Below are positions 50,747 through 60,724 of a DNA stretch of 64,000 nucleotides, one piece after another. This DNA comes from Bacteroidota bacterium. GTDB lineage: Bacteria; Bacteroidota; Bacteroidia; Bacteroidales; Lentimicrobiaceae. The position numbers and the translations under genes are program-made. Positions within the stretch are counted from its first letter, which is position 1, and each line of letters begins with the position of its first letter. The DNA lies in assembly GCA_009773455.1 (NCBI GenBank), contig WSXU01000029.1, forward strand, positions 75,362-139,361, written 5' to 3'. The notes below the pieces were generated by a model. The model was given only the letters and a program-made list of their open reading frames with translations, ran no database searches and was not told where the DNA came from.

Positions 50747-51757
50747 ATGCACGATTCTGTAAATATCTGCATTGCCGGTGCCGGAACCATAGGCACAGCG
50801 CTGGGTCAGGTGCTTGCTGAAAAGCACAACCTGAGTGTTACACTTCTTTCGGTGGAGGCAGAGGTGGTTGAAGACATCAACACCAGACATATCAATACTT
50901 CCTATTTTCCACAGATCAGGTTAAATCCGCGTTTAAAGGCAACCGGCAGCAATGCGGTACTCGAATCTGCCCACATTGTTTTTCTTGCGATTCCATCGGT
51001 TGCTGTAGTACCCTATCTGTTTTCGGTGAGGGATTCTATCCAACGTGAAGCGGTGATTGTGAACCTTGCCAAAGGGTTTGGGACGGACAATGAAACCATC
51101 GTTGATGACCTGAAGAAGGTTACACCGAATCCAGTTTGTACGCTGAAAGGGCCCACTTTTGCCCGTGAACTGATCAATCATATGCCAACGGCTATGACCG
51201 TTGGTGCGGAAGATGAATCGGTTTTCAGGCTACTGAACAGTGTTTTTAAATCGACCACCATTCACACCGATTATACCAAGGATGTTACAGGTGTTGAGAT
51301 TCTCAGTATTCTGAAAAACATCTATGCCATCATTATTGGAATTGTAGATGCTCATTTTGATTCCCCCAACCTCCGGTTTATGGTATTTACAAGGGCTTTC
51401 AACGAAATGCGACATATCCTGCTGAAATTCGGAGGCAAACAGGAAACCATGTTCAGGTACTGTGGCATCGGAGATTTTGGGCTTACTTCACTGAACGACC
51501 TCAGCCGCAACCGTACCCTCGGTCTGCTTATAGGAAAAGGGTTCTTTACCGATGATATATCAGGAAAAGTCGTGCTTGAAGGCCGCATCGCTGCCGGAGT
51601 AATCAGGGAACGTCTCAGGGTAATGAATGTTCCCGAATCAGAATACTTTATGTTGGCAGAGCTGAACAGGATTTTCGAGGGTGGTTATAACATCAAGAAG
51701 TTTATCGGCAACATCGTCAGCAACGATTTACCCCCCGTGCCAACCAATGGCCACTGA
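50747..51757 (+). CDS. gpsA: NAD(P)H-dependent glycerol-3-phosphate dehydrogenase
   Basis: A 336-residue cytoplasmic enzyme that reduces dihydroxyacetone phosphate to sn-glycerol-3-phosphate for phospholipids. The N-terminal Rossmann motif is CIAGAGTIGTALGQVLA, and later FLAIPSVAVVPYL, NLAKGFG, LKGPTFARELI and the catalytic-lysine region EILSILKNIYAIIIGI are typical. FGLTSLNDLSRNRTLG is the substrate-binding block. It converges with the next gene, one base apart. Confidence 0.96.
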   Translation: MHDSVNICIAGAGTIGTALGQVLAEKHNLSVTLLSVEAEVVEDINTRHINTSYFPQIRLNPRLKATGSNAVLESAHIVFLAIPSVAVVPYLFSVRDSIQREAVIVNLAKGFGTDNETIVDDLKKVTPNPVCTLKGPTFARELINHMPTAMTVGAEDESVFRLLNSVFKSTTIHTDYTKDVTGVEILSILKNIYAIIIGIVDAHFDSPNLRFMVFTRAFNEMRHILLKFGGKQETMFRYCGIGDFGLTSLNDLSRNRTLGLLIGKGFFTDDISGKVVLEGRIAAGVIRERLRVMNVPESEYFMLAELNRIFEGGYNIKKFIGNIVSNDLPPVPTNGH

Positions 51758-51758
51758 T

Positions 51759-53066
51759 TTACCGGATGATGTGATTTAATCTTCCTGCCAGTGCTGCAGT
51801 GAGTTCCCTTCTTGAATAATTGCCGATATTGTGGCTTTTCATGCCGGTATCCCCGGATAAAAACCTGCTGAATAATTCCTGCACCGCTTGTTGTAATCCC
51901 AAAGCATCGTCTTTTTCAACGACCATACCCGAACCGGTTTCTGCAATTACGCGGGCAGCATCACCATCTTTGGGTCCGATGCAGAGTATCGGCCTACGGG
52001 ATGCCATATATTCAAAAAACTTTCCGGGAAGAATTACTTTGGCATTGGGTGTATCGTTGATCAGCAGCAGCAGAACCTGTGATTGTTGCTGAACTTTTAC
52101 CACTTCATCGTGCGGCAGGTAGCTTACAAGCTTCACAAATTGTCTCAGCCCGGCCCTGTCAAGGCTTTCATTCACTGAATAATCTACACTCCCTACAAGT
52201 TTGAGCTCAAGGTTTGCGGCAAAGACCGGATTCTGTCCGGCTTCCTTACTGAGTGCCTGCCACAAGGCTTCCGGATTCCGTGTCTTCACCATGGTTCCTA
52301 TGTGGGATATTGAGAATTTTTTATCAGGAACTGTCTCAAGGTTTGAAACATCATCCATATCATAGCCATTGGTGATGACTGTATAGTCCCTGTTTAATAT
52401 TCCGGTAAAGTCGGTTCTCATTGAACGACTGATCACCACAACCTCATCGGCTTCCTTCAGGACAGACAGCTCCTGCCGGTGATGCTTTTTATCGGCCCAG
52501 CCGCTAAGCATCAGTTCATGATAAAAATCTATATTGGTCCATGGGTCACGAAAATCTGCCAACCAGGGGATTCCCGTTTTCTTCTTTACCCCGAGAGCGA
52601 TCATGTGCATTGAGTGCGGCGGTCCGGTAGAAACAATGGCATCGACCGGTTTTTGGGCAAGGTATTTTACCAGGAAATTTACAGAAGGCCTGATCCAGAA
52701 TTTCCTGGCATCAGGGATGAAAAAATTACCGCGGAGCCAGATCGAAAACTTTTCAGCCATTCCCGGCCGTTTTTTCTCGGAAAGAAACCCGGCATTGATC
52801 CTTTCATTTTTGCCGGCGCCAATAAGCTTTTTATAAAAACGGTAGGGCTCCCAGATGGGTGTCCTTACAATTTCAATGCCTTCAGGGATGTCTTTAAACA
52901 AGCTCTCGTCCAGGGAGGGGAATTCCGGATTTTCAGGTGTGTAAATCACAGGTTCCAAACCGAATTCGCGCAGGTATTTAACGAATTTCAGCCACCGCTG
53001 AACCCCGGCTCCTCCGCTTGGTGGCCAGTAATAACTGATAATCAGTACCCTGCGCTTTGAATTCAT
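51759..53066 (-). CDS. GT4-type glycosyltransferase
   Basis: A 435-residue GT-B enzyme. The start VLIISYYWPPSGGAGVQRWLKFVKYL is the acceptor-domain opening of family 4 transferases in Bacteroidota polysaccharide regions. The donor half has SISHIGTMVKTRNPEALWQAL, LELKLVGSV, LVSYLPHDEVVKVQQQSQVLLLLIN and PGKFFEYMASRRPILCIG. The sugar donor is unknown. It is 18 bp downstream of the YfhO gene in the same direction, so a shared transcript is likely. Confidence 0.9.
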   Translation of the reverse strand: MNSKRRVLIISYYWPPSGGAGVQRWLKFVKYLREFGLEPVIYTPENPEFPSLDESLFKDIPEGIEIVRTPIWEPYRFYKKLIGAGKNERINAGFLSEKKRPGMAEKFSIWLRGNFFIPDARKFWIRPSVNFLVKYLAQKPVDAIVSTGPPHSMHMIALGVKKKTGIPWLADFRDPWTNIDFYHELMLSGWADKKHHRQELSVLKEADEVVVISRSMRTDFTGILNRDYTVITNGYDMDDVSNLETVPDKKFSISHIGTMVKTRNPEALWQALSKEAGQNPVFAANLELKLVGSVDYSVNESLDRAGLRQFVKLVSYLPHDEVVKVQQQSQVLLLLINDTPNAKVILPGKFFEYMASRRPILCIGPKDGDAARVIAETGSGMVVEKDDALGLQQAVQELFSRFLSGDTGMKSHNIGNYSRRELTAALAGRLNHIIR

Positions 53067-53084
53067 GAATGTTTTAGCTGGACA

Positions 53085-55532
53085 TTAAGCCTTCTTGCTC
53101 ATATACCGGCGGATTTCGTTTCCGGCATAACCGAGCAGCAACAGAATAAGGAGCAGGGAGCCAGCAAATGAAATCTTCTCACCGGTAAAGAAAACCGTTG
53201 GTTCAAACCGGAATTCAATTTCATGTTTGCCTGCCGGGACAACCATAGCCCTCAGCACATAATTGGCCCTGAAATGTGGTGCAGGTTTACCATCAATGAA
53301 TGCATTCCAGCCTTTGGCATAATAGATTTCTGAAAAAATGGCAAGCTGTTCCGTAGCTGCTATATACACGTATTTCAGTTTGTTGGGCTGGTATTCCCTG
53401 AGTTCAATGATTGCCGAGGAATCAGGAACAATGTTCAATCCCTGTAATTCTTTACTGAATCTTTTGTCGACAAAGGCTGTCTGAGCCGGACTGAAGGTGG
53501 TCAGAGCATCAATTTCCTGATCTGCATTGTCAACAAATTTCACCTCTTTCACGAACCAGGCATTGCCCATGGCACCCATATTGATCTGAACGGCAGGCTG
53601 CCTGTTGTTGTCAGGATAAATGAAATACTTGGTGTTCAGCATATTGAGCACCGACTCATTGTTGTTGGTCAGGTGGTGATCGATCAGTTCCTGATAGCGG
53701 CGCAATTTGGCACCATGATAACCACCAATGCTCTTATGAAAGTAGGATGTGCTGGCATCCTGGAAAGCGCTGACAGTTATATTGAATACCCTGAAGTTGG
53801 GATCGGTGTCTTTCAAGATCAGCTGGTCTGCTTTTGTTGGCTGGAAAGGAACCGCAACCTGCGATTTTCCTGCAAAATTGTCGTTGTTAAGGTAACGTTT
53901 TGACACAGGAATCAAATCTATTGCAATCAGCAGCGTAATGCCGGCAATCAATATAGCACCCTTAACTTTCTTCATACTGTAAAGCCATATCAGTGCAGCA
54001 GATAGAAGGATGAACAGGAAACTTCTGATGGCATCGGCCTTGAATATAGAAGTCCTGACTTTTTCGAGATTGAAGACTATGGTGTTAAATTGCTCAAGTT
54101 GACCCGGTTCAAGCTGAGCCTTCTGGCTGGCAATTGCAGTGGTTTCTGCATTGCTCAGAAAACTGAAAAATGTCTGGGGGATAAGATAAAACAGCAGGGC
54201 TAAGCCGGCTGTGAGTCCCAGAGAAAGGAAAAAGTATTTTTGTTTTTCTTTGATGATCTGAGGTTGCCTGAAAATTTCATTCAGAGCAAGAATGCCCAGC
54301 AGGGGAATGGTAAACTCAGCAATGACAAGAATCATGGATACAGCCCTGAACTTGTTGTACCCCGGAACATAGTGGAGGAAGAAGTCAGTCAATGGCATAA
54401 AATTCTTTCCCCAGGCAAGCATTATAGAAAGAACTGTGGCTGTTAGCAACCACCAGCGGAGATTACCCCTGACTACAAAAAGACCGAGAATAAACAGGAA
54501 TACAATGATGGCCCCTGCATAAACCGGACCGGAGGTAAAGGGCTGGTCGCCCCAGTATTGATTCTGACCGGCAACGGTTTCTGCTATTTCAGGATCGGCT
54601 TTCTGCATTGCCTTCTCATTATTGCCAAGGCTGCCTGAGGCTCCGCCTTTCGCATTCGGAATCAGCAGTGAGAAACTTTCTGCGGTTCCATAACTCCATT
54701 GAGTGGCATAATCTTTATCGAGGCCTGTCGTCCTGTTTTCCTTTTCAGAGGAGAGTTCAGTTTTTCCCCGGATGGTTTCCTTTCCATATTCCCAGGTGGC
54801 CCAGAGGTTTGTGATGTTGGTCGCAATCGCCAGAACAGCAGCGATGATCAGAACTCCTGTCGCTTTTATAAACAGTGGGAAAGTGTTATTTTTTATAGCT
54901 TCAGCCAGCTTAAATATACCCAGAATGACGATCAGAATCAGGAGGTAATAGGTTATCTGCAGGTGATTGGCCCTGAGCTGAAGTGCCAGAAATAGGGCTG
55001 TCAGCAGGCTTCCTGCAATCAGACGTCCGCGGTATGTGAGGATAATTCCGGCTACTACGGGTGCCATATAACCGATCGCATGGGCCTTACTGTTGTGACC
55101 CGCCTCAAGGATTACCAGAAAATAGGAAGAAAACGCAAATGCCAGGGACCCGGCTATAGCAATCCATGGATCTACTCTCAGTACGAGAAGCAGAATAAAG
55201 AATCCAATGAAATAGAGGAAAACCATTCCGGCCGGATGCGGAAGCCCAAGCGTAAAAACTTTATCGAAAAACCTGACCTGATTGGCATTGTATTCAACAG
55301 AAATCTGGTAAGCCGGCATTCCGCCAAACATAGAGTTTGTCCACAATGCCTCTTCACCGGTTTTTGCCCTGAAATCGGTTATTTCTTTCGACATTCCTTT
55401 CCAGTTGGAAATATCACCCTGTCGCAGTTTTTTACCTTCAAGCAAAGGGCTGAAGTAGCCCATTACGATGATCAGAAAAATGAGGATGGCCGCAAAATAG
55501 GGCGCCAACTGCCTGAAATTGATGTTTTTCAT
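53085..55532 (-). CDS. YfhO family membrane protein
   Basis: An 815-residue protein with about 12 membrane helices in the first 500 residues, a periplasmic beta-rich domain (about 560-780) and a final helix. YfhO members are thought to take part in glycosylation of envelope polymers, like PMT-fold transferases; NSMFGGMPAYQIS near the start is a typical phrase. The ATG at 55532 is chosen because it follows the stop of the upstream DUF4834 gene by 10 bp; longer in-frame starts would overlap it. Confidence 0.9.
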   Translation of the reverse strand: MKNINFRQLAPYFAAILIFLIIVMGYFSPLLEGKKLRQGDISNWKGMSKEITDFRAKTGEEALWTNSMFGGMPAYQISVEYNANQVRFFDKVFTLGLPHPAGMVFLYFIGFFILLLVLRVDPWIAIAGSLAFAFSSYFLVILEAGHNSKAHAIGYMAPVVAGIILTYRGRLIAGSLLTALFLALQLRANHLQITYYLLILIVILGIFKLAEAIKNNTFPLFIKATGVLIIAAVLAIATNITNLWATWEYGKETIRGKTELSSEKENRTTGLDKDYATQWSYGTAESFSLLIPNAKGGASGSLGNNEKAMQKADPEIAETVAGQNQYWGDQPFTSGPVYAGAIIVFLFILGLFVVRGNLRWWLLTATVLSIMLAWGKNFMPLTDFFLHYVPGYNKFRAVSMILVIAEFTIPLLGILALNEIFRQPQIIKEKQKYFFLSLGLTAGLALLFYLIPQTFFSFLSNAETTAIASQKAQLEPGQLEQFNTIVFNLEKVRTSIFKADAIRSFLFILLSAALIWLYSMKKVKGAILIAGITLLIAIDLIPVSKRYLNNDNFAGKSQVAVPFQPTKADQLILKDTDPNFRVFNITVSAFQDASTSYFHKSIGGYHGAKLRRYQELIDHHLTNNNESVLNMLNTKYFIYPDNNRQPAVQINMGAMGNAWFVKEVKFVDNADQEIDALTTFSPAQTAFVDKRFSKELQGLNIVPDSSAIIELREYQPNKLKYVYIAATEQLAIFSEIYYAKGWNAFIDGKPAPHFRANYVLRAMVVPAGKHEIEFRFEPTVFFTGEKISFAGSLLLILLLLGYAGNEIRRYMSKKA

Positions 55533-55542
55533 GGGTGATTTT

Positions 55543-55800
55543 TTATTTGATTTCTTCATAATCAACATACTCTCCGATGTCCGGAGGGGCATGATCGTCC
55601 TTGTCTTTTGAAACCCGCTTAATCGTGACCTTCCCTTCTTTCTGGGGAGTTTCCGGCTTAAGATGGGGATTTTGCTCGTAAAACCGGGTTTGAACCTTAT
55701 GCAGTGTTAACCGTACCAGTAAAGGGAGTATAAATCTGTTAAATACCCTGAAAAAAAGGTATATCAGAAATACGATGAAAAGAAATCTGAGTAAGCCCAT
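55543..55800 (-). CDS. DUF4834 family small membrane protein
   Basis: An 85-residue protein with one N-terminal membrane helix (LLRFLFIVFLIYLFFRVF) and a charged tail ending IGEYVDYEEIK, which is the conserved end of DUF4834. It lies directly before yfhO in many Bacteroidota, as here. Function unknown. Confidence 0.85.
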   Translation of the reverse strand: MGLLRFLFIVFLIYLFFRVFNRFILPLLVRLTLHKVQTRFYEQNPHLKPETPQKEGKVTIKRVSKDKDDHAPPDIGEYVDYEEIK

Positions 55801-55926
55801 AGGCCGGAGTGATGGTTTTCTTTATGGAATGCGAATTTACTGCTTTTTAAGATATTGAACCGGATCAGCAGTATTTTTATATGTCAAAAAAGCAGGATAC
55901 TTGTCTGTCTTCTGAAATATAACAAG

Positions 55927-55956
55927 AAAAGGAGGCAATTTACATTACCTCCTTTT
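55927..55956. terminator. terminator after rpmH
   Basis: AAAAGGAGG (55927-55935) pairs with CCTCCTTTT (55948-55956), loop 12 bases. It lies 28 bp past the rpmH stop and reads leftwards into a short T-rich stretch. Confidence 0.65.
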
Positions 55957-55984
55957 ATGTTTTGGTCAGCCTAAGCTGATATGA

Positions 55985-56146
55985 TTAAGCTTTGTGCTTT
56001 CCTTCGTCTGAAACAGTCAGTTTTTTCCTGCCCTTGGCCCTGCGTGCAGCAAGAACTTTCCGGCCATTGGCGGTTGACATTCTTTCCCTGAAACCATGTT
56101 TGTTCCTTCTTTTCCTTTGCGACGGCTGAAATGTTCTCTTGCTCAT
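55985..56146 (-). CDS. rpmH: 50S ribosomal protein L34
   Basis: A 53-residue basic protein read on the minus strand, starting [19 protein letters not shown] and continuing [24 protein letters not shown], the universal L34 sequence. It ends in a lysine- and histidine-containing tail (SDEGKHKA). It sits alone between a strong hairpin (56239-56279) and its own terminator (55927-55956), with a -7 box at 56167-56174. No rnpA follows it, unlike the rpmH-rnpA order common elsewhere. Confidence 0.97.
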   Translation of the reverse strand: MSKRTFQPSQRKRRNKHGFRERMSTANGRKVLAARRAKGRKKLTVSDEGKHKA

Positions 56147-56166
56147 ACTCGTATTTTTTGGGACTG

Positions 56167-56174
56167 CAAAGATA
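56167..56174 (-). promoter_or_regulatory. -7 promoter box for rpmH
   Basis: Minus-strand TATCTTTG, 20 bases before the rpmH ATG. Confidence 0.65.
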
Positions 56175-56238
56175 GAAACTTAATTTTATTGCACAAATAT
56201 AATCTGAATTTTTTTTCAGGATATTTCAGGCCGGAAAA

Positions 56239-56279
56239 ATCAAAAGCCGGACTGCCACGAAGGAAGTCCGGCTTTTGAT
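56239..56279. terminator. strong terminator after pepD
   Basis: ATCAAAAGCCGGACT (56239-56253) and AGTCCGGCTTTTGAT (56265-56279) form a perfect 15-bp stem with an 11-base loop. It lies 12 bp past the pepD stop and is flanked by A and T runs inside the stem, so it can act on both strands. Confidence 0.85.
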
Positions 56280-56291
56280 CTGAAACTACTG

Positions 56292-57749
56292 TTATGCCGG
56301 AATGTTTTTGAGTGTTTCCGTAAGGTAAACCCAGAATTTCCCTACCGATTCAATGTGCACCTTTTCATCGGGAGAGTGCGGATAACGGATGGTTGGTCCG
56401 AATGAGATCATATCCCAGTTGGGATAAACAGCACCCAGCAGACCGCATTCAAGACCGGCGTGGATGGCTTTGATTTCGGGAATCTTTCCGAATTTATTGT
56501 TGTAAACAACCTGCATTGTCTTCAGGATGGCACTGTCGGGATTAGGTTTCCACCCGGGATATTCCCCTTCGAAAGCGACTTTGGCGCCGGCAAGTTCAAA
56601 AATGCTGCCCATCATGTGTGAGAGATCTTTCTTGGCAGAGTTAACCGAACTTCTGAGAAGGCATGAAATCCTGATCGAAGCATTGTCAGATTTGATGATG
56701 GACAGATTTGTGGAAGTCTCAACAAGTCCGGCCATAGCATCACTCATCCGGATGACGCCATTCGGACAACCGTAGGCAGCCCTCAGCATCCGGTTTTGGG
56801 TGTCTGTGTCAATCAGGAAAGCAGGCATATCGGTTGCTGCAACCCTGATCTGGAGTCCGGGCTCTGTAACTGAAAGTTCTGCTTTGATTGTTTCTGCAGA
56901 TTTAGCCATACATTTTTCAAATTCATCTTTTTTCCCTGAAGGGATGGTAACTATGGCGAAACCTTCACGGGGAATGGCATTGCGCATATTTCCCGATTCC
57001 ATGCCGGCAAGGCGGAGTCCGTGTTTTTCAACACCATGCCAGAGCAATCGCACCAGTATTTTGCAGGAGTTACCGCGTCCCAAAGGAATATCCAGTCCGG
57101 AATGCCCGCCTTTCAAACCGCTGACATTAAGTTTGTATGCAATTGTATCCGGCTCAGTATTTACCTGTTTGAAATTAAACTCAAAACTACCGTCAATGCC
57201 ACCTGCACATCCAAAGTACAATTCGCCTTCATCTTCTGAATCGAGGTTGAGGAGAATATCACCTTTTAAAATGCCGGGTTTGAGGTTCTCAGCACCGGTC
57301 ATTCCGGTCTCTTCATCAATCGTAAACAGAGCTTCTACTGGTCCGTGCACAAGGTCTTTCGATTCAAGAACCGCCATGATCGCTGCAGCTCCCATTCCAT
57401 TGTCAGCTCCGAGAGTTGTTCCGTTGGCCCTTACCCATTCTCCGTCAATAATGGTTTCAATCGGGTCTTTTTCGAAGTCGTGCAGCTTGTCGCTGTTTTT
57501 CTGAGGTACCATGTCGAGGTGAGCCTGAAGAATAACACCCTTCCGGTTTTCCATTCCGGGAGTTGCCGGTTTACGGATGATCACATTGCCGACTTCATCA
57601 ACAATGGTTTCAAGGCCGAGATCCTGGCCAAAGCTTTTCATAAATGCTATAATACGTTCCTCTTTTTTCGAAGGTCGGGGAATCTGGGTAAGGCTGTAAA
57701 AATGTTTCCAAACAGCCTTTGGTTCAAGGTTAAGAATCTGATTACTCAT
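56292..57749 (-). CDS. pepD: aminoacyl-histidine dipeptidase (M20 family)
   Basis: A 485-residue metallopeptidase that splits dipeptides such as Xaa-His in the cytoplasm. Zinc ligands and catalytic residues appear in VILQAHLDMVPQ (His, Asp), TTLGADNGMGAAAIMAV (Asp) and LFTIDEETGMTGA (two Glu). A lid domain (about 205-380) contains GLKGGHSGLDIPLGRGNS, and the last ligand His is in IRYPHSPDEKVHIES. Length and motif order match PepD. It is a single-gene unit. Confidence 0.96.
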   Translation of the reverse strand: MSNQILNLEPKAVWKHFYSLTQIPRPSKKEERIIAFMKSFGQDLGLETIVDEVGNVIIRKPATPGMENRKGVILQAHLDMVPQKNSDKLHDFEKDPIETIIDGEWVRANGTTLGADNGMGAAAIMAVLESKDLVHGPVEALFTIDEETGMTGAENLKPGILKGDILLNLDSEDEGELYFGCAGGIDGSFEFNFKQVNTEPDTIAYKLNVSGLKGGHSGLDIPLGRGNSCKILVRLLWHGVEKHGLRLAGMESGNMRNAIPREGFAIVTIPSGKKDEFEKCMAKSAETIKAELSVTEPGLQIRVAATDMPAFLIDTDTQNRMLRAAYGCPNGVIRMSDAMAGLVETSTNLSIIKSDNASIRISCLLRSSVNSAKKDLSHMMGSIFELAGAKVAFEGEYPGWKPNPDSAILKTMQVVYNNKFGKIPEIKAIHAGLECGLLGAVYPNWDMISFGPTIRYPHSPDEKVHIESVGKFWVYLTETLKNIPA

Positions 57750-57877
57750 GGATTTAGGATTTGATTATGTCTGAAATGAAATTTCTGTAAATGTCAGGCT
57801 AAATTACAACTTTTGCAGTTGGTGGGTGAATATTACCGCTTGAAAATGAATAAAAGTGCTGTAGTGGAAAGGGAAAC

Positions 57878-58498
57878 TTAAAACCACAGATGCACGACCG
57901 ATTTTGTTTCGAAAAAGGGTTCTTCAAAAAATCTGTCGAGTTTGTAAATCTGGTATTTTCCACCTGATTCTTTCAGTTCTGCAGTCAAATCACCACCTTT
58001 CAGGTATAGGATACCATTGTGCAGGGCATTCCGGGATGTTCGCGAAATATTCTTCCTGGTCCAGCCGGTAAATTCATTTAGTGAAGCTACCGCCCGGCTT
58101 ACAATAAAATCGTATTTACCGGTAAGATCTTCAGCCCTGCAGTTTTCGGTACTGATGTTGCTTAACCCGATCGCTTCAGCAACCGCTTTTACAACTTTGA
58201 TTTTCTTTCCGATAGAATCGACGAGGTGGAAATCGGACTCCGGGAATAGAATTGCCAGTGGGATACCCGGGAATCCACCTCCGGTGCCCACATCAAGAAT
58301 CTGGCTACCGGGAGCAAACCTGATTACCCTGGCAATACCCAGTGAATGAAGTACATGGTGTTCATACAACTGATCGATGTCTTTCCGGGATATCACGTTG
58401 ATTGCAGCATTCCAATGGCGGTATACCTCCATAAGTGCTTCAAAACGGGAAGTTTGTTCCGGACTCAGGCCGGGAAAATACTTTGAAACAATTTCCAT
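57878..58498 (-). CDS. rsmG: 16S rRNA (guanine-527 N7) methyltransferase
   Basis: A 206-residue SAM-dependent enzyme (formerly GidB). The helix YFPGLSPEQTSRFEALMEVYRHWNAAINVISRKDIDQLYEHHVLHSL is typical, followed by SAM motif I ILDVGTGGGFPGIPLAILFP and YDFIVSRAVASLNEF. It is 5 bp downstream of the histidine kinase gene in the same direction, so it may be read from the same transcript. Confidence 0.96.
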   Translation of the reverse strand: MEIVSKYFPGLSPEQTSRFEALMEVYRHWNAAINVISRKDIDQLYEHHVLHSLGIARVIRFAPGSQILDVGTGGGFPGIPLAILFPESDFHLVDSIGKKIKVVKAVAEAIGLSNISTENCRAEDLTGKYDFIVSRAVASLNEFTGWTRKNISRTSRNALHNGILYLKGGDLTAELKESGGKYQIYKLDRFFEEPFFETKSVVHLWF

Positions 58499-58503
58499 TG
58501 GAC

Positions 58504-59883
58504 TTAGGTAGAATGATATGGTAACCAGACTTCAACTGTTGTGCCCTCTCCTTCAACTGAAGAAACAGAGATTTTACCATTGTGCAGTGACGTGATTTTT
58601 GAGATCAGCGGGAGACCAATGCCATGCCCGCTTATGGTCTGAGCATTTTTCGCCCTGTAAAAAGGCTCAAAGATATGCGGCAGGTCTTCAGCAGAAATTC
58701 CAATCCCCTGGTCTTTAACCAGCAGGTGAACATTTTCAGGATTATAACTGAGTGTTGCCGATACCATATTTCCTTTCGAAAACTTGCAGGCATTGTCCAG
58801 GAGATTCACAATGATCAGTTTAAGCAGGTTTTCATTGCCGGTAATGGTCAGATCCTGATCTTCATCAATCGTATTGTCGTTGATGATGGTTTCAATGCTG
58901 TATTCAGGATGCAGAAACAGAATGTCGGATTGAGTCTGGAGAAAAAGTTCGTCGAATCTGACAGCACTCGTCTTTAAAGACCGGATATCCTGCTCTGTTC
59001 TGGCTATTTCGAGCAGGTTGTTGGCCAGGGAGGTAAGGCTCCGTGCATCATCGAGCAATGAATTCAGCACTTCTTTGTACTCACCGGCTTCCCGGCTTTT
59101 CATAAGAGCGACTTCAATCTGGCTGGTGATGGCTGCCAGCGGGGTGCGCAACTCGTGCGATGCATTCGAAACAAAGCTTTTCTGCACTTTAAACGCTTTC
59201 TCAATGCGGTCAAGCATTTTATTAAAGGTGATGGCAAGATGGGCAATTTCATCGGTGCCGTTGCCCTCGTCAACCCTTTGCTCAAGGTTTGAACCTGAAA
59301 TGGTGGAAACCTGTGTGATAACTTCTGAAATTGGCCTGAGCGACTGCCGGGCAAAGAACATGCCTGTCAGCAATGTAAGTATAATTGAGCCAATCAGTCC
59401 GATCAGCAACACGATCAGCAGGTTATTGAGTTTGGTAATTCCATAGGTATCAACGGCAGAGGCGATAACCACAAATCTCCTCAGATCATTTGAATAGAGA
59501 AGTCCGACAGCTTCCCGGTTACCCTGTCTGAAAGTAAATTCTTCATCATTCCTGATTTTCGAAAGCAGTTCCTCCGAAATATCGAGTGTTGAAGAATCAA
59601 CATTCATATAAATCCTGCTTTTCTTAAAATAATCGAACACCACTACCTCATCGCCCAGGAGGGCGCTGTAGTTGCTGCTGTCAATGATTCTGAGAAGGTT
59701 ATCATTTATTTCCTTGACATCGATCAGCAATTTGGCTGTGTTGATGGCACGTTCCTTCAGGCGTTGGGTAAACTCCTGCTTCCTGTAATTGGCCGAGAGC
59801 GTATAAATGAGAATGGAGAAGGCAATGAGTATCCCTCCAACCAGTAATGCAAACTGTAATGTAAGCCTGGTCCTAATCTGCAT
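58504..59883 (-). CDS. HAMP-containing sensor histidine kinase
   Basis: A 459-residue kinase with membrane helices near residues 10-30 and 155-175, an extracytoplasmic loop between them, a HAMP linker (about 178-230), a HisKA domain with SNASHELRTPLAAITSQIEVAL (phospho-His), and an ATPase domain with IIVNLLDNACKFS, LLVKDQGIGIS, IFEPFYRAK and SGHGIGLPLI. It starts 11 bases inside the end of the response regulator gene, so the two are coupled. The signal is unknown. The family resembles CusS/ArlS-type sensors. Confidence 0.95.
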   Translation of the reverse strand: MQIRTRLTLQFALLVGGILIAFSILIYTLSANYRKQEFTQRLKERAINTAKLLIDVKEINDNLLRIIDSSNYSALLGDEVVVFDYFKKSRIYMNVDSSTLDISEELLSKIRNDEEFTFRQGNREAVGLLYSNDLRRFVVIASAVDTYGITKLNNLLIVLLIGLIGSIILTLLTGMFFARQSLRPISEVITQVSTISGSNLEQRVDEGNGTDEIAHLAITFNKMLDRIEKAFKVQKSFVSNASHELRTPLAAITSQIEVALMKSREAGEYKEVLNSLLDDARSLTSLANNLLEIARTEQDIRSLKTSAVRFDELFLQTQSDILFLHPEYSIETIINDNTIDEDQDLTITGNENLLKLIIVNLLDNACKFSKGNMVSATLSYNPENVHLLVKDQGIGISAEDLPHIFEPFYRAKNAQTISGHGIGLPLISKITSLHNGKISVSSVEGEGTTVEVWLPYHST

Positions 59884-60574
59884 TCGGTAAGGTTTCTTTT
59901 AATACATATCCCATACCTATCTGGGTATGAATAAGTTTTACCGGGAAATTCCGGTCGATCTTTTTCCGGAGAAAGTTAACATAAACCTCAATAACATTGG
60001 TTCCTGTATCGAAATTGATGTTCCAGATTTTTTCTGCAATATCGGCCTTTGAAATGACCCGCCCCTTGTTTCTGACCAGGTACTCAAGTAATGAAAATTC
60101 CTTGGCCGTCAATTCGATGGCTGTTTCCCCCCTGGTTACCGATTTGCTGTCGAGGTCGATCACCAGATCGGCAACCTTTAGTAATTTGTGGCTCTGAATT
60201 TCTGCCTGGGACCGTTTCAGCAAGGCTTTGATCCTGGCAAGCAGTTCCCTGAATTCAAAAGGCTTCACAATATAGTCATCCGCACCCTTCTCGAATCCAA
60301 GTAATTTGTCTTCGGTACTGCCTAGTGCGGTAAGCATGATGATCGGAATATCGGGGCTTTTCTTTCTGATTCCGGCACAGAGTTCATAACCGTTTATCTG
60401 CGGCAGGTTTACATCCAGCAGAATGAGGTTGTAGTCATTGGTTTCCGCCATCCGTTTTCCGATGAAGCCATCATAGGCTACTTCAGTCTTAAATCCACTC
60501 TCTTCCAGGCCTTTACTGATCGAATCGGCCATCTTTACATGATCTTCGACAATAAGAATTCTGATTTCAGACAT
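59873..60574 (-). CDS. OmpR/PhoB-type response regulator
   Basis: A 233-residue regulator. The receiver domain (about 1-120) has the acidic pair in LIVEDHVKMADS, the phospho-Asp in LILLDVNLPQINGYEL and the Lys in DYIVKPFEF. The C-terminal winged helix (about 130-228) has IELTAKEFSLLEYLVRNKGRVISKADIAEKIW and the wing MGYVLKE. It is the first gene of the regulator-kinase-rsmG unit. Confidence 0.96.
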   Translation of the reverse strand: MSEIRILIVEDHVKMADSISKGLEESGFKTEVAYDGFIGKRMAETNDYNLILLDVNLPQINGYELCAGIRKKSPDIPIIMLTALGSTEDKLLGFEKGADDYIVKPFEFRELLARIKALLKRSQAEIQSHKLLKVADLVIDLDSKSVTRGETAIELTAKEFSLLEYLVRNKGRVISKADIAEKIWNINFDTGTNVIEVYVNFLRKKIDRNFPVKLIHTQIGMGYVLKETLPNAD

Positions 60575-60695
60575 AACGGCGCTTGTTGCGGAAGTGATAA
60601 TTTATTTCAAACCACTAAATTACACAATTTCGGGCCATGTGCACAAGTTCTTATTCTTTGGCCTTCCACTTGTAATTGAGTTGGCTGCCGATTCA

Positions 60696-60703
60696 TATCT
60701 TTG
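60696..60703 (+). promoter_or_regulatory. -7 promoter box for the glucosaminidase gene
   Basis: TATCTTTG, 22 bases before the ATG at 60725. A TTG at 60676-60678 lies 17 bases upstream, close to the -33 spacing. Confidence 0.6.
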
Positions 60704-60724
60704 CAAAAAAAACGATAAGCGCTT